Assembly (NCBI GenBank): GCA_018402255.1
Contig: JAGYIS010000010.1
Coordinates: 248,001 to 312,000 of the forward strand
Source: Marinobacter sp.
GTDB lineage: Bacteria; Pseudomonadota; Gammaproteobacteria; Pseudomonadales; Oleiphilaceae
Direction: 5' to 3'
Length of the DNA stretch: 64,000 bases
The notes under the pieces are model-generated. The model was given only the letters and a program-made list of their open reading frames with translations. It was not told the origin of the DNA and searched no databases. The position numbers were made by a program, and so were the translations under genes. Numbering within the stretch: position 1 is the first letter of the stretch; every line of letters begins with the position of its first letter. Below, piece by piece: positions 48,177 through 58,269 of the stretch.

Positions 48177-48205
48177 GGGCCCGCTTAGCGGGCCCACCTT
48201 TTTTT
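48177..48205 (+). terminator. Rho-independent terminator after rmf
   Basis: Stem GGGCCCGC/GCGGGCCC (48177-48184 and 48188-48195), TTA loop, then ACC and a run of T ending at 48205, about 150 nt after rmf and abutting the convergent pyrD stop. Confidence 0.82.
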
Positions 48206-49244
48206 ACCGCCCCCGAATTTTCTCCTGTTCTACCCTGATTGCCTCAACCGCCTCGCGAATCAAACCCGGGCCTTTATAGATGAAGCCAGTGTAGATCTGG
48301 ACCAGTTTGGCGCCCGCCCGGATTTTTTCTGCCGCACTTTCACCGTCACTGATGCCGCCCACGCCGATGATTGGCAAACCATCACCAAGCTCAGCGTAGA
48401 GCCCTTCGATAACCCGCAGCGATGCGTCGCGAACCGGTGCACCACTCAGCCCGCCTGCCTCCTGCTCATGGCGATGGCCTTTAACCGCGTCTCGGCTGAT
48501 GGTTGTATTGGTAGCGATCACACCGTCCAGTCCCACTTCAAGCAAAGCTTTGGCAACAAACCGGATGCCCTCGTCGTCCATATCCGGGGCAATTTTTACC
48601 GCAATCGGCACATAACGCCCGTGAGCCTTGTGGCAACGAGCCTGCTCATCCTTGATGCCGTGGAGAAGCTGCTTTAAAGAGTCACCGAATTGCAGATCTC
48701 TCAGCCCTGGCGTATTGGGTGAGGACACGTTCACCGTGATGTAGTCCGCCAGCGCGTAAACCCCGGCGATACCTTTACGGTAGTCCTGTTCAGATTGCTC
48801 GTTCGGCGTATCTTTGTTCTTGCCTACGTTGATTCCCAGAACACCTTTGTAGTGCCGATTTTCAACATTCTTTACCAGATGGGCCAACCCCTCATTATTA
48901 AAGCCCATCCGGTTAATGATGGCCTGATGCTCAGGTAGGCGGAACATCCGGGGCTTCGGATTGCCCGGCTGTGCCAGGGGCGTCACCGTGCCCACTTCAA
49001 TAAATCCAAACCCCAGGGCGCCCAAGGCATCCAGGTGGTCCGCATTTTTGTCCAGTCCGGCGGCAAGTCCAACCGGATTCGGAAACTCCAACCCCATCAC
49101 GTTAACCGGGCACGGCGCCGGGTGCTTTGAAAGAACATTCAACATACCCAATTTATGAGCGATATCGAGGGTGCTGAGAGCAACATTGTGGGCCTGTTCC
49201 GGGGGTAGCCGAAACAACAGATTTCTTAGAACGCCGTACATCAT
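48204..49244 (-). CDS. pyrD: Dihydroorotate dehydrogenase (quinone), class 2
   Basis: A 346-residue membrane-associated flavoenzyme of pyrimidine biosynthesis that passes electrons to quinone. The hydrophobic N-terminal helix (VLRNLLFRLPPEQAH) is the class 2 membrane/quinone segment. PVGLAAGLDKNADHLDALGA, NVSSPNTPGLRDLQ (catalytic Ser) and GLSGAPVRDASLRVI with GVGGISDGESAAEKI complete the enzyme. Start ATG 49244, with a second Met directly after it. Confidence 0.93.
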   Translation of the reverse strand: MMYGVLRNLLFRLPPEQAHNVALSTLDIAHKLGMLNVLSKHPAPCPVNVMGLEFPNPVGLAAGLDKNADHLDALGALGFGFIEVGTVTPLAQPGNPKPRMFRLPEHQAIINRMGFNNEGLAHLVKNVENRHYKGVLGINVGKNKDTPNEQSEQDYRKGIAGVYALADYITVNVSSPNTPGLRDLQFGDSLKQLLHGIKDEQARCHKAHGRYVPIAVKIAPDMDDEGIRFVAKALLEVGLDGVIATNTTISRDAVKGHRHEQEAGGLSGAPVRDASLRVIEGLYAELGDGLPIIGVGGISDGESAAEKIRAGAKLVQIYTGFIYKGPGLIREAVEAIRVEQEKIRGR

Positions 49245-49647
49245 TAAGTTCCTTGCCTGAGGGTCGCAGGATTATACCGGAAGTTGTCCACACCATCCTC
49301 CGGAACCGGAAAATGTATCCTCAAGCCCCATGTTCACAAGGCTGGCGAGGCTTTTCCACGGAATCTGTGGATAAACCTGTTGAAAAGGTCGGGGCAAACG
49401 TTTCCACCCCTTGATAACTGCGCCAATCTACAGATTGATCATTTTTTAACCAGTCTTTTTATTTATATAAATCAACAGCTTATAAAGATTGAAATAAGAA
49501 TTGACGGCAATTGTAACAAAATGCTAGCTGGTAAACGGATTGTCATCATGTGCATAAATCGATCAGCAATTCGTGATTAATCAAGCCCTATTGCATTCTG
49601 GTTAGCGCTATACTGACACCACAGCGACCGCCCCGGACATTTTAGCC
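49245..49647. other. Intergenic region upstream of pyrD and the cation efflux gene, with DnaA-box-like sites
   Basis: About 400 nt with no credible gene. It includes TTGTCCACA (49284-49292), TGTGGATAA (49366-49374, a perfect DnaA-box-like 9-mer), and an AT-rich stretch near 49440-49490. A sigma-70-like TTGACG lies near 49501. No replication genes are near, so I treat the boxes as coincidental or as regulatory sites. Confidence 0.4.
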
Positions 49648-50811
49648 ATGGACAAGCCTTCAGCACGCCATCACAGCCCCAAACCGGATCTCGACAAAGA
49701 AAAACACGCAGCCTCCAGAGTCACGATTATCGGGATGGTTCTGGATGCGTTCCTTGGCGTCATCAAAGTCATTGGCGGCACGCTTTTTAATTCCCAGGCG
49801 CTATTAGTAGACGGCATCCACTCTTTTACCGACGTGGTTTCTGATTGGGTGGTACTGGCGGTGATGCGGCTATCGCGGAAAGAGCCGGACGCTGACCACC
49901 CATACGGCCACCAACGCATCGAAACCCTCGGCACCCTGCTGCTCGGCAGTATTCTGATTGCCGTGGGCGCAGCCCTGGCCTGGGAGAACATTCTCCGGTT
50001 GCTTGCGGGCCAGGAGCTCAAGGTCCCCGGCTGGCCGGTATTGGTGGCGGCTGCGATTTCGGTGGTTGGCAAGGAGTGGATTTACCGGTACACCCGTCGT
50101 GTGGGTATTCGTATACGCTCAGACCTGATCATTGCCAATGCCTGGCACAGCCGCACTGATGCGTTCTCTTCGGTTGTCGTGCTGGTGTCAACGGTCGGTG
50201 CGATGCTCGGGTTTGTATGGCTGGATGTGGTTGCCGCCGTGGTGATCGCGCTCATCATCATTCACATAGGCTGGAAGTTCACCTGGGACAGCGTCAAAGA
50301 ACTGGTCGATACCGGGTTATCAGAGGACGACACCAATATGCTCCGCGCCATTGCCATGGACACCGACGGCGTACGCAACATACACGAGCTTCGCAGCCGC
50401 CGCATGGGGCACGACATTCTGCTGGATGTTCATCTGGTGGTTCGCCCCGAGATCAGCGTCTCTGAGGGCCACCAGATCGGCATGAAGGTGGTGGCCGGTA
50501 TGCGCGAGGCGATGGGCAACATCAAAGACATCAACTTTCATATCGACGCTGAAAACGACGAGAAGTACCCTCACCCTACCGAACCCGACCTGCCCTCCCG
50601 GGAGGAGATTCGAGATCAGATTTCACAGGCACTGGGCGATTTGCCGCCCCACAGTAAACTGCGGCTGCATTATTTGAAAAACCGGGTGCACCTCGAAATC
50701 TTTGTGGATGAACACCACCCGGCCCCAGACCTGACCAACAGCCGAGTGCGGGACTTGCTGGCTGACCACCCCTGGTTTGGTAGCGTGCGCGTGTGGGTGG
50801 CCGCCAACTGA
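49648..50811 (+). CDS. Cation diffusion facilitator (FieF-like metal efflux)
   Basis: A 387-residue inner-membrane antiporter with about six TM helices. The CDF metal sites are visible: HSFTDVVSD in TM2 and HSRTDAFSSVVV in TM5, and the loop signature DADHPYGHQRIETLG. A C-terminal cytoplasmic domain (VRNIHELRSRRMGHDILLDVH) is of the ferredoxin-like type. It exports Zn(II), Fe(II) or similar ions. The C-terminal tail (about 80 residues beyond the usual end) is longer than in FieF. Confidence 0.9.
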   Translation: MDKPSARHHSPKPDLDKEKHAASRVTIIGMVLDAFLGVIKVIGGTLFNSQALLVDGIHSFTDVVSDWVVLAVMRLSRKEPDADHPYGHQRIETLGTLLLGSILIAVGAALAWENILRLLAGQELKVPGWPVLVAAAISVVGKEWIYRYTRRVGIRIRSDLIIANAWHSRTDAFSSVVVLVSTVGAMLGFVWLDVVAAVVIALIIIHIGWKFTWDSVKELVDTGLSEDDTNMLRAIAMDTDGVRNIHELRSRRMGHDILLDVHLVVRPEISVSEGHQIGMKVVAGMREAMGNIKDINFHIDAENDEKYPHPTEPDLPSREEIRDQISQALGDLPPHSKLRLHYLKNRVHLEIFVDEHHPAPDLTNSRVRDLLADHPWFGSVRVWVAAN

Positions 50812-50826
50812 ACAAACGGTGCCGAT

Positions 50827-52327
50827 CTACCGGCGCCGATTCTCTTCCATGCGGGAAAGAAATTCCTGCATGACCAGAGTGTAGAGCTCGCCACCCAGGA
50901 ATTTATCTTCCACACCGGAATCGATACTGGGGTTGTCGTTCACCTCGATCACAGCCACCCGATTGCCGGACTGCTTGATATCCACGCCATACAGGCCGTT
51001 GCCAATCAGTCGGGTGGAATTGAGTGCAGCCTGAATAACGTTCCGGGGCACTTCATAGGTTGGCATGGTTTCAAAGCCACCGCTCTCTATGGCCGGGCCG
51101 CCATGCTGGTAGATCTGCCAATGCCCTTTCACCATCAGGTATTTGCAGGCATAGATCGCCCGACCACCCAGCACGCCAATGCGCCAGTCGTAATCGGTGT
51201 AAAAATACTCCTGGGCCAGCACCAGGGCCGACTGCTTGAACAGTTCCTTGAGCCCGGCCTGTCAGCTCTTTTGCATCCTTCGCCTTGGCCACGCCACGAG
51301 AGAAAGCGCCGTCCGGAATCTTGATCACCACCGGAAAGCCCAGCTCACTCGACACCTGTTCAACGGCGTCTTTCTGATCTTTGGAGAGGATCATCGTCTT
51401 GGGTGTTGGCACCTTGTTGTTCTTCAACAAATCCGCCAGAAACACCTTGTTGGTGCAACGCAGGATAGACACCGGATCATCAATCACCACCATGCCTTCG
51501 GCCTCTGCCTTACGGGCAAAACGGTAGGTGTGATGGTCAATGGCAGTGGTTTCCCGAATGAACAGCCCATCGTATTCCGGCAAGCGCATATAGTCACGGC
51601 GACTGATCCGCTCCACATTGATACCCAGTTTGCGACCTGCCCGCTCGAAGCGCTTGAGCGCGGCTTCGTCACTGGGTGGCATTTCCTCTTCCGGGTTCAC
51701 AAGCATGGCCAAGTCAAACCGATAGCGCCTGCGCGTTCTGGGCTTGCGCCAGACCATACTGCTGAAACGATCCAGGGCGGCCGCAAACAGATCCTGCTCG
51801 CGCTCATCCAGATCGGCCGGGGCGGCAGGCTTCATGGACTCAATCTGCCACTGTTTACGATGGCGGAACACCACCTCCAGAAGCGGACACGGGAACCGAT
51901 CGAACAGCGCGCGGGCTACCGGTTTCAGATCCGGATGTTCGGCCTGGCCAAAATACGTTCGAATCCGCACCTCATGGGTGGCGTCACGATCATCGGTACC
52001 CGGATCGATTTCCTCAGCCTCTTTTTCCAACCATTGGATGACGCTGCGGTCCAGCTCCTCCAGCTCCAAAGAGAACAGCCCCTTCCGGCTCAAATCGTTA
52101 AGGGTCATGACCGACGGCACCACATGGTGGCCACGGGCTTCAGCCAGCAGCGAACAGTAGTAGCCACGGCTCAGATATTTGGCGCTCTGACACAGATTAA
52201 TAACCCGCACCCGGCTGTTGGCCGGTGCGATAAACTTCAGATACTCATCAAACGTCAGAACATCTTCACTAGGATAGTAAGGCGCCCAATCTTTGGCTCG
52301 ATCCACAACGATTAACAAACGGGACAT
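50827..52327 (-). pseudogene. RimK-like ATP-grasp ligase with RLAN N-terminal domain, one frameshift
   Basis: A protein of about 500 residues when joined across a break near 51258. The N-terminal ~250 residues (RLLIVVDRAKDWAPYYPSED) match the RLAN (RimK-like ATP-grasp N-terminal) type, and the C-terminal part is an ATP-grasp amidoligase: FPVVIKIPDGAFSRGVAKAK, then (after the frame change) YFYTDYDWRIGVLGGRAIYA and VIEVNDNPSIDSG with the Mg-binding Glu/Asn. Such enzymes add amino acids such as Glu to a protein or small molecule. The start at ATG 52327 follows GGGAGG. It is divergent from a GNAT-peptidase fusion, its usual partner. The break is one extra base. Confidence 0.74.
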
Positions 52328-52520
52328 AGATGGCATTCCTCCCTGAAGGTTCAGCCGGGTAATGAGCGCAACAATACGCTGCCGCGGGCAGCTCCACAAT
52401 CAGCCAGTGATGCGTGCTTTTACGCATGATTGACCGCTATCGAAACCCACCTGTCTCTACCATAATAGCTGCGGAGGAAGTGCTCGCCAGCTTCCCGCTC
52501 TCTTTACGCTCCGGGGTTTG

Positions 52521-53640
52521 ATGTTTATGCCTGATGTACTGCTTCGACAAGCCGTCGCCGACGACCTGACCCCCTGGTACAACTGGAGAACCGCTGCTTC
52601 AGCGAAGACCGCATTTCGCGCCGGAGCTTCAGGAGGTTTCTTGAAATGCCCAGAGACCGACTGATCGTTGCGGAGCAGGGTTCCGAGCTGGTGGGTTACT
52701 GCCTGGTCCTGATGAATGCAGCCACCCGCCTGGCCAGAATCTACTCGATTGCGGTGTCGCCCTCGGTGCGCGGGCGTGGGGTGGGCGAAAGGTTGGTGCG
52801 TGAAGCCGAAAAAGAAGCCGTCGAGGCCGACCGTATCGTGATGCGCCTGGAAGTTCGGGAAGACAACGCCGGCGCCATCAACCTTTATCGTCGCCTGGGC
52901 TATCGCCAGTTCGGCACTTACCGGGACTACTATGAAGACCACGGCACGGCGCTGCGTTTTGAGCGTCGAATCCTGTATTACAAGCCATCCCGTGAATACC
53001 TGCCGGTGCCCTACTACCCACAGACCACCGAGTTCACCTGTGGCCCCTCGGCTCTGATTATGGCTATGGCGGCATTGGATGAGCAACAAACACTGAACAC
53101 CCTGGAGGAATTAAAAATCTGGCGCGAAGCGACCACGATTTTCATGCTGGCCGGCCATGGGGGTGCGGCCCCCACGGCCTGGCACTGTCTGCCTGGCATC
53201 GCGGTTTTGAAGCCAGCGCCTGGATCAGCCAGGAAGGTGCGCTGTTTAAAGACACGGTACGAAATGACGACAAGAAGCGAGTTCTGGAACTGGTGCATGA
53301 GGGTTTTCTGCACGACATCGGCCAGACCGGCATCCAGTTACATCACGACCCGCTCACACTGGAAGCCATGGAAGCCGCACTGCACAAAGGCCAGATCCCG
53401 GTCATCCTGATCAGCACCTGGCAATTGAACCGCAGCCGCGTGCCCCATTGGGTGACGGTGTGCGCCATGGACGAAGATTTCGTCTACCTGCACGATCCGG
53501 AAATAGACGTCGAAGAAGGCGAAACCGTTGCCGACAAGCAGTACCTGCCCATCGACAAACGGGTGTTTGGAAAGATGTCGAGCTACGGCCGTAATCAACC
53601 GTTGCAGGCCGCTGTTATCGTTGGCCCTAAACGGTGCTGA
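52521..53640 (+). pseudogene. GNAT acetyltransferase fused to C39-like peptidase (DUF3335 type), two frame breaks
   Basis: Joined over two missing bases this makes a protein of about 373 residues. The first part is a RimI-like GNAT domain (DDLTP, then VGYCLVLMNAATRLARIYSI and SPSVRGRGVGERLV), and the second a C39-like cysteine peptidase domain (YYPQTTEFTCGPSALIMAMAAL with the Cys, HWVTVCAMDEDFVYLHDP with the His). The frame breaks are in a C run near 52570 (five instead of six) and a G run near 53160 (five instead of six). Both breaks fit homopolymer miscalls. It lies head to head with the RimK-like gene. Its stop abuts the uvrB stop with no gap. Confidence 0.74.
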
Positions 53641-55707
53641 CTAGCCAGTGCGGATGGCGGCTTCTTTAAGCTCGGAAATCTGGTCCCGCAGCCGCGCAGC
53701 GGTCTCGAAATCAAGATCGCCAGCGGCTTTGTACATATCGTCTTCCAGGCGGGCCACTTCCTTGAGCAGATCCTGAGGTGAACGTTTACCTGCCTTGACC
53801 AGATAGTCTTCCGCTTCTTCCGCCGCTTTCTGGCCGGGTCTGTCCGGCTTCCGACGTCCGCGACCGCCCCCGGTAGCGCCTTCCATAATATCGGCAATTT
53901 TCTTGTTCAAGCCGGTGGGCGTAATGCCATGGGCTTCATTATGGGCCTGCTGCTTTTCACGACGACGTTCGGTTTCATCAAGCGCACGTTGCATGGAGCC
54001 GGTTATCCGGTCGCCATACAGAATCGCCCTGCCGTTGACGTTACGGGCCGCACGACCAATGGTCTGGATCAGCGACCGCTCACTGCGCAGAAAGCCTTCT
54101 TTGTCTGCGTCCAGAATGGCCACCAACGACACCTCGGGCATGTCCAGCCCTTCCCGCAACAAGTTGATGCCCACCAGCACATCGAACTCGCCCCGGCGCA
54201 GATCCCGGATGATTTCCACCCGCTCCACGGTATCAATGTCTGAGTGGAGGTAACGCACCCGGATGTCGTGCTCCATCAGGAAGTCGGTCAGGTCTTCTGC
54301 CATGCGCTTGGTAAGCGTGGTCACCAGCACCCGCTCTTTAACCTCGACCCGTTTGTGGATTTCTGACAACAGATCGTCCACCTGAGTAGACGCCGGTCGC
54401 ACTTCGATCACGGGGTCCAGCAGGCCCGTGGGCCTGACCACCTGCTCCACCACCTGGCCGGCATGCTCCGCTTCGTAGTTGCCGGGCGTGGCAGACACAA
54501 AAATCATTTGCGGTGCAATCCGCTCCCATTCCTCGAAACGCATTGGCCGGTTGTCCAGTGCTGAAGGCAGGCGAAACCCGTATTCCACCAGGGTTTCTTT
54601 TCTTGAGCGGTCGCCTTTGTACATGGCCCCGATCTGGGAAATAGTCACGTGGGACTCGTCTACCACCAGCAAGGCATTTGCCGGCAGGTAATCAAACAAC
54701 GTGGGTGGCGGCTCCCCCGGGGTGCGCCCGGACAGATAGCGAGAGTAATTTTCGATGCCGTTGCAGTACCCCAGCTCCAGCATCATCTCAATGTCGTAGC
54801 GAGTGCGTTCCTCCAGCCTTTGAGCTTCTACAAGGCGCTGGTTGTCCCGCAGCACCTTAAGCCGTTCGTCCAGCTCGACCTTGATGTGCTCAACCGCATC
54901 CAGCACCTTTTGCCTCGGCGTGACGTAATGGGACTTGGGATAGATGGTCACCCGGGGCACACGGCGCAGTACTTCACCGGTCAGCGGATCGAAATAGCTC
55001 AGCTGTTCGACTTCATCGTCAAACAACTCAATGCGAACGGCCTCGCGTTCGGATTCTGCCGGAAACACATCAATCACATCCCCCCGCACCCGGTAATTGG
55101 CCCGGTGAAACTCGATGTCGTTGCGGGTGTACTGAAGTTCCGCCAACCGGCGCAAAATAGAGCGCTGATCCACCGGATCGCCACGATCGAGGTGCAGCAT
55201 CATCTTCATGTACGACTGCGGATCGCCCAGGCCGTAAATAGACGACACAGAGGCCACAATGATCGCATCTGGCCGCTCAAGCAGCGCCTTGGTCGCCGAC
55301 AGCCGCATTTGTTCGATGTGTTCGTTAATGGAGGCGTCCTTCTCGATGAACGTATCAGACGAAGGCACATAGGCCTCCGGCTGATAATAATCGTAGTAAG
55401 ACACAAAGTACTCCACGGCGTTATCCGGGAAGAACTCCTTGAACTCTCCATAAAGCTGGGCTGCCAACGTTTTGTTGTGGGCCATAACAATGGTCGGCCG
55501 CTGAACCTGCTGGATAACATTGGCAATCGTGAAGGTTTTACCCGAACCGGTTACACCCAGCAGCGTCTGGTGCGCCAGGCCCGAATGAATGCCGTCAACC
55601 AGTCCAGCGATAGCCTTGGGCTGATCACCTGCAGGCTGGTATGGGGAATCAACGCGAAACGCACCTTCTTTGGCGGCATTGGGTGTTTTACTGGCCATAG
55701 CTGGCAA
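53641..55707 (-). CDS. uvrB: UvrABC excinuclease subunit B
   Basis: A 688-residue DNA-repair helicase-like protein. Walker A is [17 protein letters not shown], motif [14 protein letters not shown] is the DEAD-like box, and the beta-hairpin [21 protein letters not shown] is conserved. Motif VI is [18 protein letters not shown], and the C-terminal UVR motif ([26 protein letters not shown], split here) binds UvrC. The start is either 55707 or the ATG at 55698. Convergent with the GNAT-peptidase gene at 53640/53641 with no spacer. Confidence 0.95.
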   Translation of the reverse strand: MPAMASKTPNAAKEGAFRVDSPYQPAGDQPKAIAGLVDGIHSGLAHQTLLGVTGSGKTFTIANVIQQVQRPTIVMAHNKTLAAQLYGEFKEFFPDNAVEYFVSYYDYYQPEAYVPSSDTFIEKDASINEHIEQMRLSATKALLERPDAIIVASVSSIYGLGDPQSYMKMMLHLDRGDPVDQRSILRRLAELQYTRNDIEFHRANYRVRGDVIDVFPAESEREAVRIELFDDEVEQLSYFDPLTGEVLRRVPRVTIYPKSHYVTPRQKVLDAVEHIKVELDERLKVLRDNQRLVEAQRLEERTRYDIEMMLELGYCNGIENYSRYLSGRTPGEPPPTLFDYLPANALLVVDESHVTISQIGAMYKGDRSRKETLVEYGFRLPSALDNRPMRFEEWERIAPQMIFVSATPGNYEAEHAGQVVEQVVRPTGLLDPVIEVRPASTQVDDLLSEIHKRVEVKERVLVTTLTKRMAEDLTDFLMEHDIRVRYLHSDIDTVERVEIIRDLRRGEFDVLVGINLLREGLDMPEVSLVAILDADKEGFLRSERSLIQTIGRAARNVNGRAILYGDRITGSMQRALDETERRREKQQAHNEAHGITPTGLNKKIADIMEGATGGGRGRRKPDRPGQKAAEEAEDYLVKAGKRSPQDLLKEVARLEDDMYKAAGDLDFETAARLRDQISELKEAAIRTG

Positions 55708-55884
55708 CTAACCTCCAGGCATCAGCACCGCCGCTATACGGACAGTACCTATAAGAAATTTAGCGATAACGCTGCTTCATGATACCATCTGTGCGATCGA
55801 CGGCTGGGTGAATTATCAGCCAGGACGTCTGGCTCCTGCCCTGCCGATCGCCGCCCCTAAGACGCAGCTTTAAGGAGCTCAAGT

Positions 55885-57069
55885 TTGGACCTTCAACTTT
55901 CCAGCCGAGTACAGGCGATCAAGCCTTCCCCTACTCTCGCAGTTACCAACAAAGCAGCCGAACTTCGTGCTGCTGGCCAGGACATCATTGGCCTGGGTGC
56001 GGGCGAGCCAGACTTCGACACCCCTCAGCACATCAAACAGGCCGCAATCGAGGCCATCAATAACGGCCAGACCAAATACACCGCGGTAGATGGTACGCCT
56101 GCGCTGAAGAAAGCGATTATTGCGAAGTTCAAACGTGACAACGGCCTGGATTACGAAGCCAACCAGATTCTGGTAAGCAGTGGTGGCAAACAGAGCTTTT
56201 TCAACCTTGCACTGGCCACCCTGAACGCCGGTGACGAAGCCATCATTCCTGCGCCTTACTGGGTATCCTACCCGGATATGGTTCTGGTTGCCGAAGGCAA
56301 ACCGGTAATCATCGAAACGGGCGCCGAAACCCGCTTCAAGATCACCCCGGAACAGCTGGAAAGCGCAATTACCGAGCGTACCCGCCTGTTCGTGATCAAC
56401 AGCCCGTCCAACCCCAGCGGCATGGCGTACACCCTGGAAGAGCTCCAGGCGATTGGCGAAGTGCTTAAAAAGCATCCGAACATCATGATCGCCACTGACG
56501 ACATGTACGAGCCGATCCTCTGGACCGGTAAGCCGTTCTGCAACATCCTGAACGCCACACCGGAGCTGTACGACCGTACTTTCGTGCTCAACGGCGTATC
56601 CAAGGCGTACTCGATGACAGGCTGGCGTATCGGCTATGCAGCAGGCCCAGCCAAGATCATTGGCGCCATGAAGAAGATCCAGTCCCAGAGCACCTCCAAC
56701 CCGGCCTCTATCTCCCAGGCCGCGGCTCAAGCTGCCCTGGATGGCCCGCAGGAATGTGTGGGTGAAATGGTCAAAGCATTCAAAGAGCGCCACGACTGGC
56801 TGGTTGCCGCACTGAACAAGCTGCCGGGCGTTGAGTGCCTGAACGGCGACGGCACGTTCTACGTGTTCCCAAGCTTTCAGGGAGCGATTGATGCCACTGA
56901 CGGCGTGGGCACGGACGTGGAGTTTGCCGAGAAGCTGCTGACCGAAGCCGGCGTTGCTCTGGTTCCAGGTTCTGCCTTTGGTAGCCCCGGGCACATGCGT
57001 TTGAGCTTTGCCACCAGCATGGATAACCTGGAAAAGGCCATTGAGCGTTTGCAGAAGGCGCTTGGCTAA
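55885..57069 (+). CDS. aspC: Pyridoxal-phosphate-dependent aspartate aminotransferase (class I)
   Basis: A 394-residue fold-type I PLP enzyme, cytosolic. Motifs include LGAGEPDFDTP, YTAVDGTPALKKAI, the Schiff-base Lys in VSKAYSMTGWRIGYAAG, and the C-terminal Arg in GHMRLSFATS. It transfers the amino group of aspartate (and probably tyrosine or phenylalanine) to 2-oxoglutarate. The start is TTG 55885, with AAGGAG 8 nt upstream (no ATG is available). It is divergent from uvrB. Confidence 0.88.
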   Translation: MDLQLSSRVQAIKPSPTLAVTNKAAELRAAGQDIIGLGAGEPDFDTPQHIKQAAIEAINNGQTKYTAVDGTPALKKAIIAKFKRDNGLDYEANQILVSSGGKQSFFNLALATLNAGDEAIIPAPYWVSYPDMVLVAEGKPVIIETGAETRFKITPEQLESAITERTRLFVINSPSNPSGMAYTLEELQAIGEVLKKHPNIMIATDDMYEPILWTGKPFCNILNATPELYDRTFVLNGVSKAYSMTGWRIGYAAGPAKIIGAMKKIQSQSTSNPASISQAAAQAALDGPQECVGEMVKAFKERHDWLVAALNKLPGVECLNGDGTFYVFPSFQGAIDATDGVGTDVEFAEKLLTEAGVALVPGSAFGSPGHMRLSFATSMDNLEKAIERLQKALG

Positions 57070-57086
57070 AAATTTTGGTCAGAGAC

Positions 57087-57115
57087 TTGACGAGGCGGTA
57101 TAGCCAACTTAATAT
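57087..57115 (+). promoter_or_regulatory. Sigma-70 promoter of tRNA-Asn copy 2
   Basis: TTGACG (57087-57092), a 17-nt spacer, and TAATAT (57110-57115), very close to consensus, 24 nt before the tRNA. It mirrors the promoter of copy 1. Confidence 0.8.
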
Positions 57116-57139
57116 ACGCGCCTCGTCACATGACGACGT

Positions 57140-57215
57140 TCCCCGATAGCTCAGTTGGTAGAGCAACGGACTGTTAATCCGTTTGTCCCTGGTTCGAGCC
57201 CAGGTCGGGGAGCCA
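57140..57215 (+). tRNA. tRNA-Asn (GUU), second copy
   Basis: Identical over 76 nt to the copy at 42422-42497, with encoded CCA and anticodon GTT. It sits about 70 nt after aspC and has its own promoter and terminator. Confidence 0.97.
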
Positions 57216-57223
57216 CTATTTCG

Positions 57224-57259
57224 AAAGCCCGCTAGTTCTATGAATTAGCGGGCTTTTTT
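57224..57259 (+). terminator. Terminator after tRNA-Asn copy 2
   Basis: Stem AAAGCCCGCTA/TAGCGGGCTTT with a short extension TTC/GAA and a run of six T. It lies 9 nt after the tRNA CCA end. Confidence 0.85.
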
Positions 57260-57367
57260 CTTGCCTGATTTTCTTGCGACATTTGGTGGTTTGGCTGGTC
57301 GCCGGCCCTAGCCTGACTGGATTGGCGAGGTGGCAGGATGGGAAGGCCTATTTCACCTTAGCCGGAG

Positions 57368-57479
57368 GTGGGGCTGTGGGGGGTGGCTCCCAAAAATGTG
57401 CGGAGCCATGGATGGCGGAGCCCAAGCGCACATGGATGTGCTTGTAGCGGTTTTTGGGAGCCAGCCCCCACAGCCCCAC
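57368..57479 (+). repeat. Variable-arm stem-loop element, copy D
   Basis: Arms of 29 nt (57368-57396 and 57451-57479) pair with one mismatch. The loop keeps GGAGCCATGGATGGCGGAGC and GCGCACATGGATGTGC, then TTGTAGCG before the right arm. It is between the tRNA-Asn terminator and the convergent pyrF gene. Confidence 0.88.
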
Positions 57480-57527
57480 ACCGCAAAACCAGCAGGCTGG
57501 TAGCGGACTAGACCCCAAAAACCGAAG

Positions 57528-58238
57528 TCAGACCGAGACCACCTCGGCATGAATGGCCTCCAGTGCGGCCAGAGGATCAGCCGCCTGGGTGATCGGGCGG
57601 CCGATGACCAGGTAGTCAGAGCCGGCTTTGAGGGCATCCGTAGGGGTCATGATACGTTGCTGGTCGCCTTTGTCTGCGGTCAGCGGGCGAATGCCGGGGG
57701 TGATGAGCTGGAAGTCGGCACCCTGCTCTGCTTTCAGGCGCGGGGCCTCCTGGGCTGAGCAGACTACGCCGTCGAGGCCGCAGTTCTTGGTCAGCGTGGC
57801 CAGACGGGATACATGGGCCTCCGCCCCCCCGGTGATGCCTATCGCGGTCAGGTCTGCGTCCGACATGCTGGTCAGCACCGTGACTGCGATCAGCAGCGGC
57901 TTATCCGCACCAAACGTCTCCAGACGTTCACGGCAGGCGAGCATCATCTTCTCACCGCCTGAGGCATGGACATTCACCATCCATACGCCCAGGTCTGCTG
58001 CAGCAGCAACCGCTGAGGATGTGGTGTTCGGGATATCGTGGAATTTCAGATCCAGGAAAACATCAAAACCCTTGCCTTGAAGAACCTTGACCAACGCCGG
58101 ACCGGAGCGTGTGAACAACTCCTTGCCGACTTTCAGGCGGCATTTGCCGGGGTCGAGCTGATCCGCCAGGGCCAAGGCAGGACTCTGGGACGGAAAATCC
58201 AGGGCGACGATAATCTTGGGATCATGGGTGTTTTGCAC
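57528..58238 (-). CDS. pyrF: Orotidine 5'-phosphate decarboxylase
   Basis: A 236-residue TIM-barrel enzyme that decarboxylates OMP to [15 protein letters not shown] opens the barrel, [13 protein letters not shown] carries the catalytic Asp-Lys-His-Asp set, and [17 protein letters not shown] and [21 protein letters not shown] form the phosphate gripper. It follows lapB on the same strand with a 31-nt gap, the usual order lapA-lapB-pyrF. Confidence 0.95.
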   Translation of the reverse strand: MQNTHDPKIIVALDFPSQSPALALADQLDPGKCRLKVGKELFTRSGPALVKVLQGKGFDVFLDLKFHDIPNTTSSAVAAAADLGVWMVNVHASGGEKMMLACRERLETFGADKPLLIAVTVLTSMSDADLTAIGITGGAEAHVSRLATLTKNCGLDGVVCSAQEAPRLKAEQGADFQLITPGIRPLTADKGDQQRIMTPTDALKAGSDYLVIGRPITQAADPLAALEAIHAEVVSV

Positions 58239-58269
58239 AGTCAGGCTTCCGGATCAGTAGGTTTAAATA

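Noticed and set aside
49245-49647. A chromosomal origin at the DnaA-box-like pair
   Set aside because: No dnaA, dnaN or gidA-type genes are in the window and only two boxes are present; an origin would have more.
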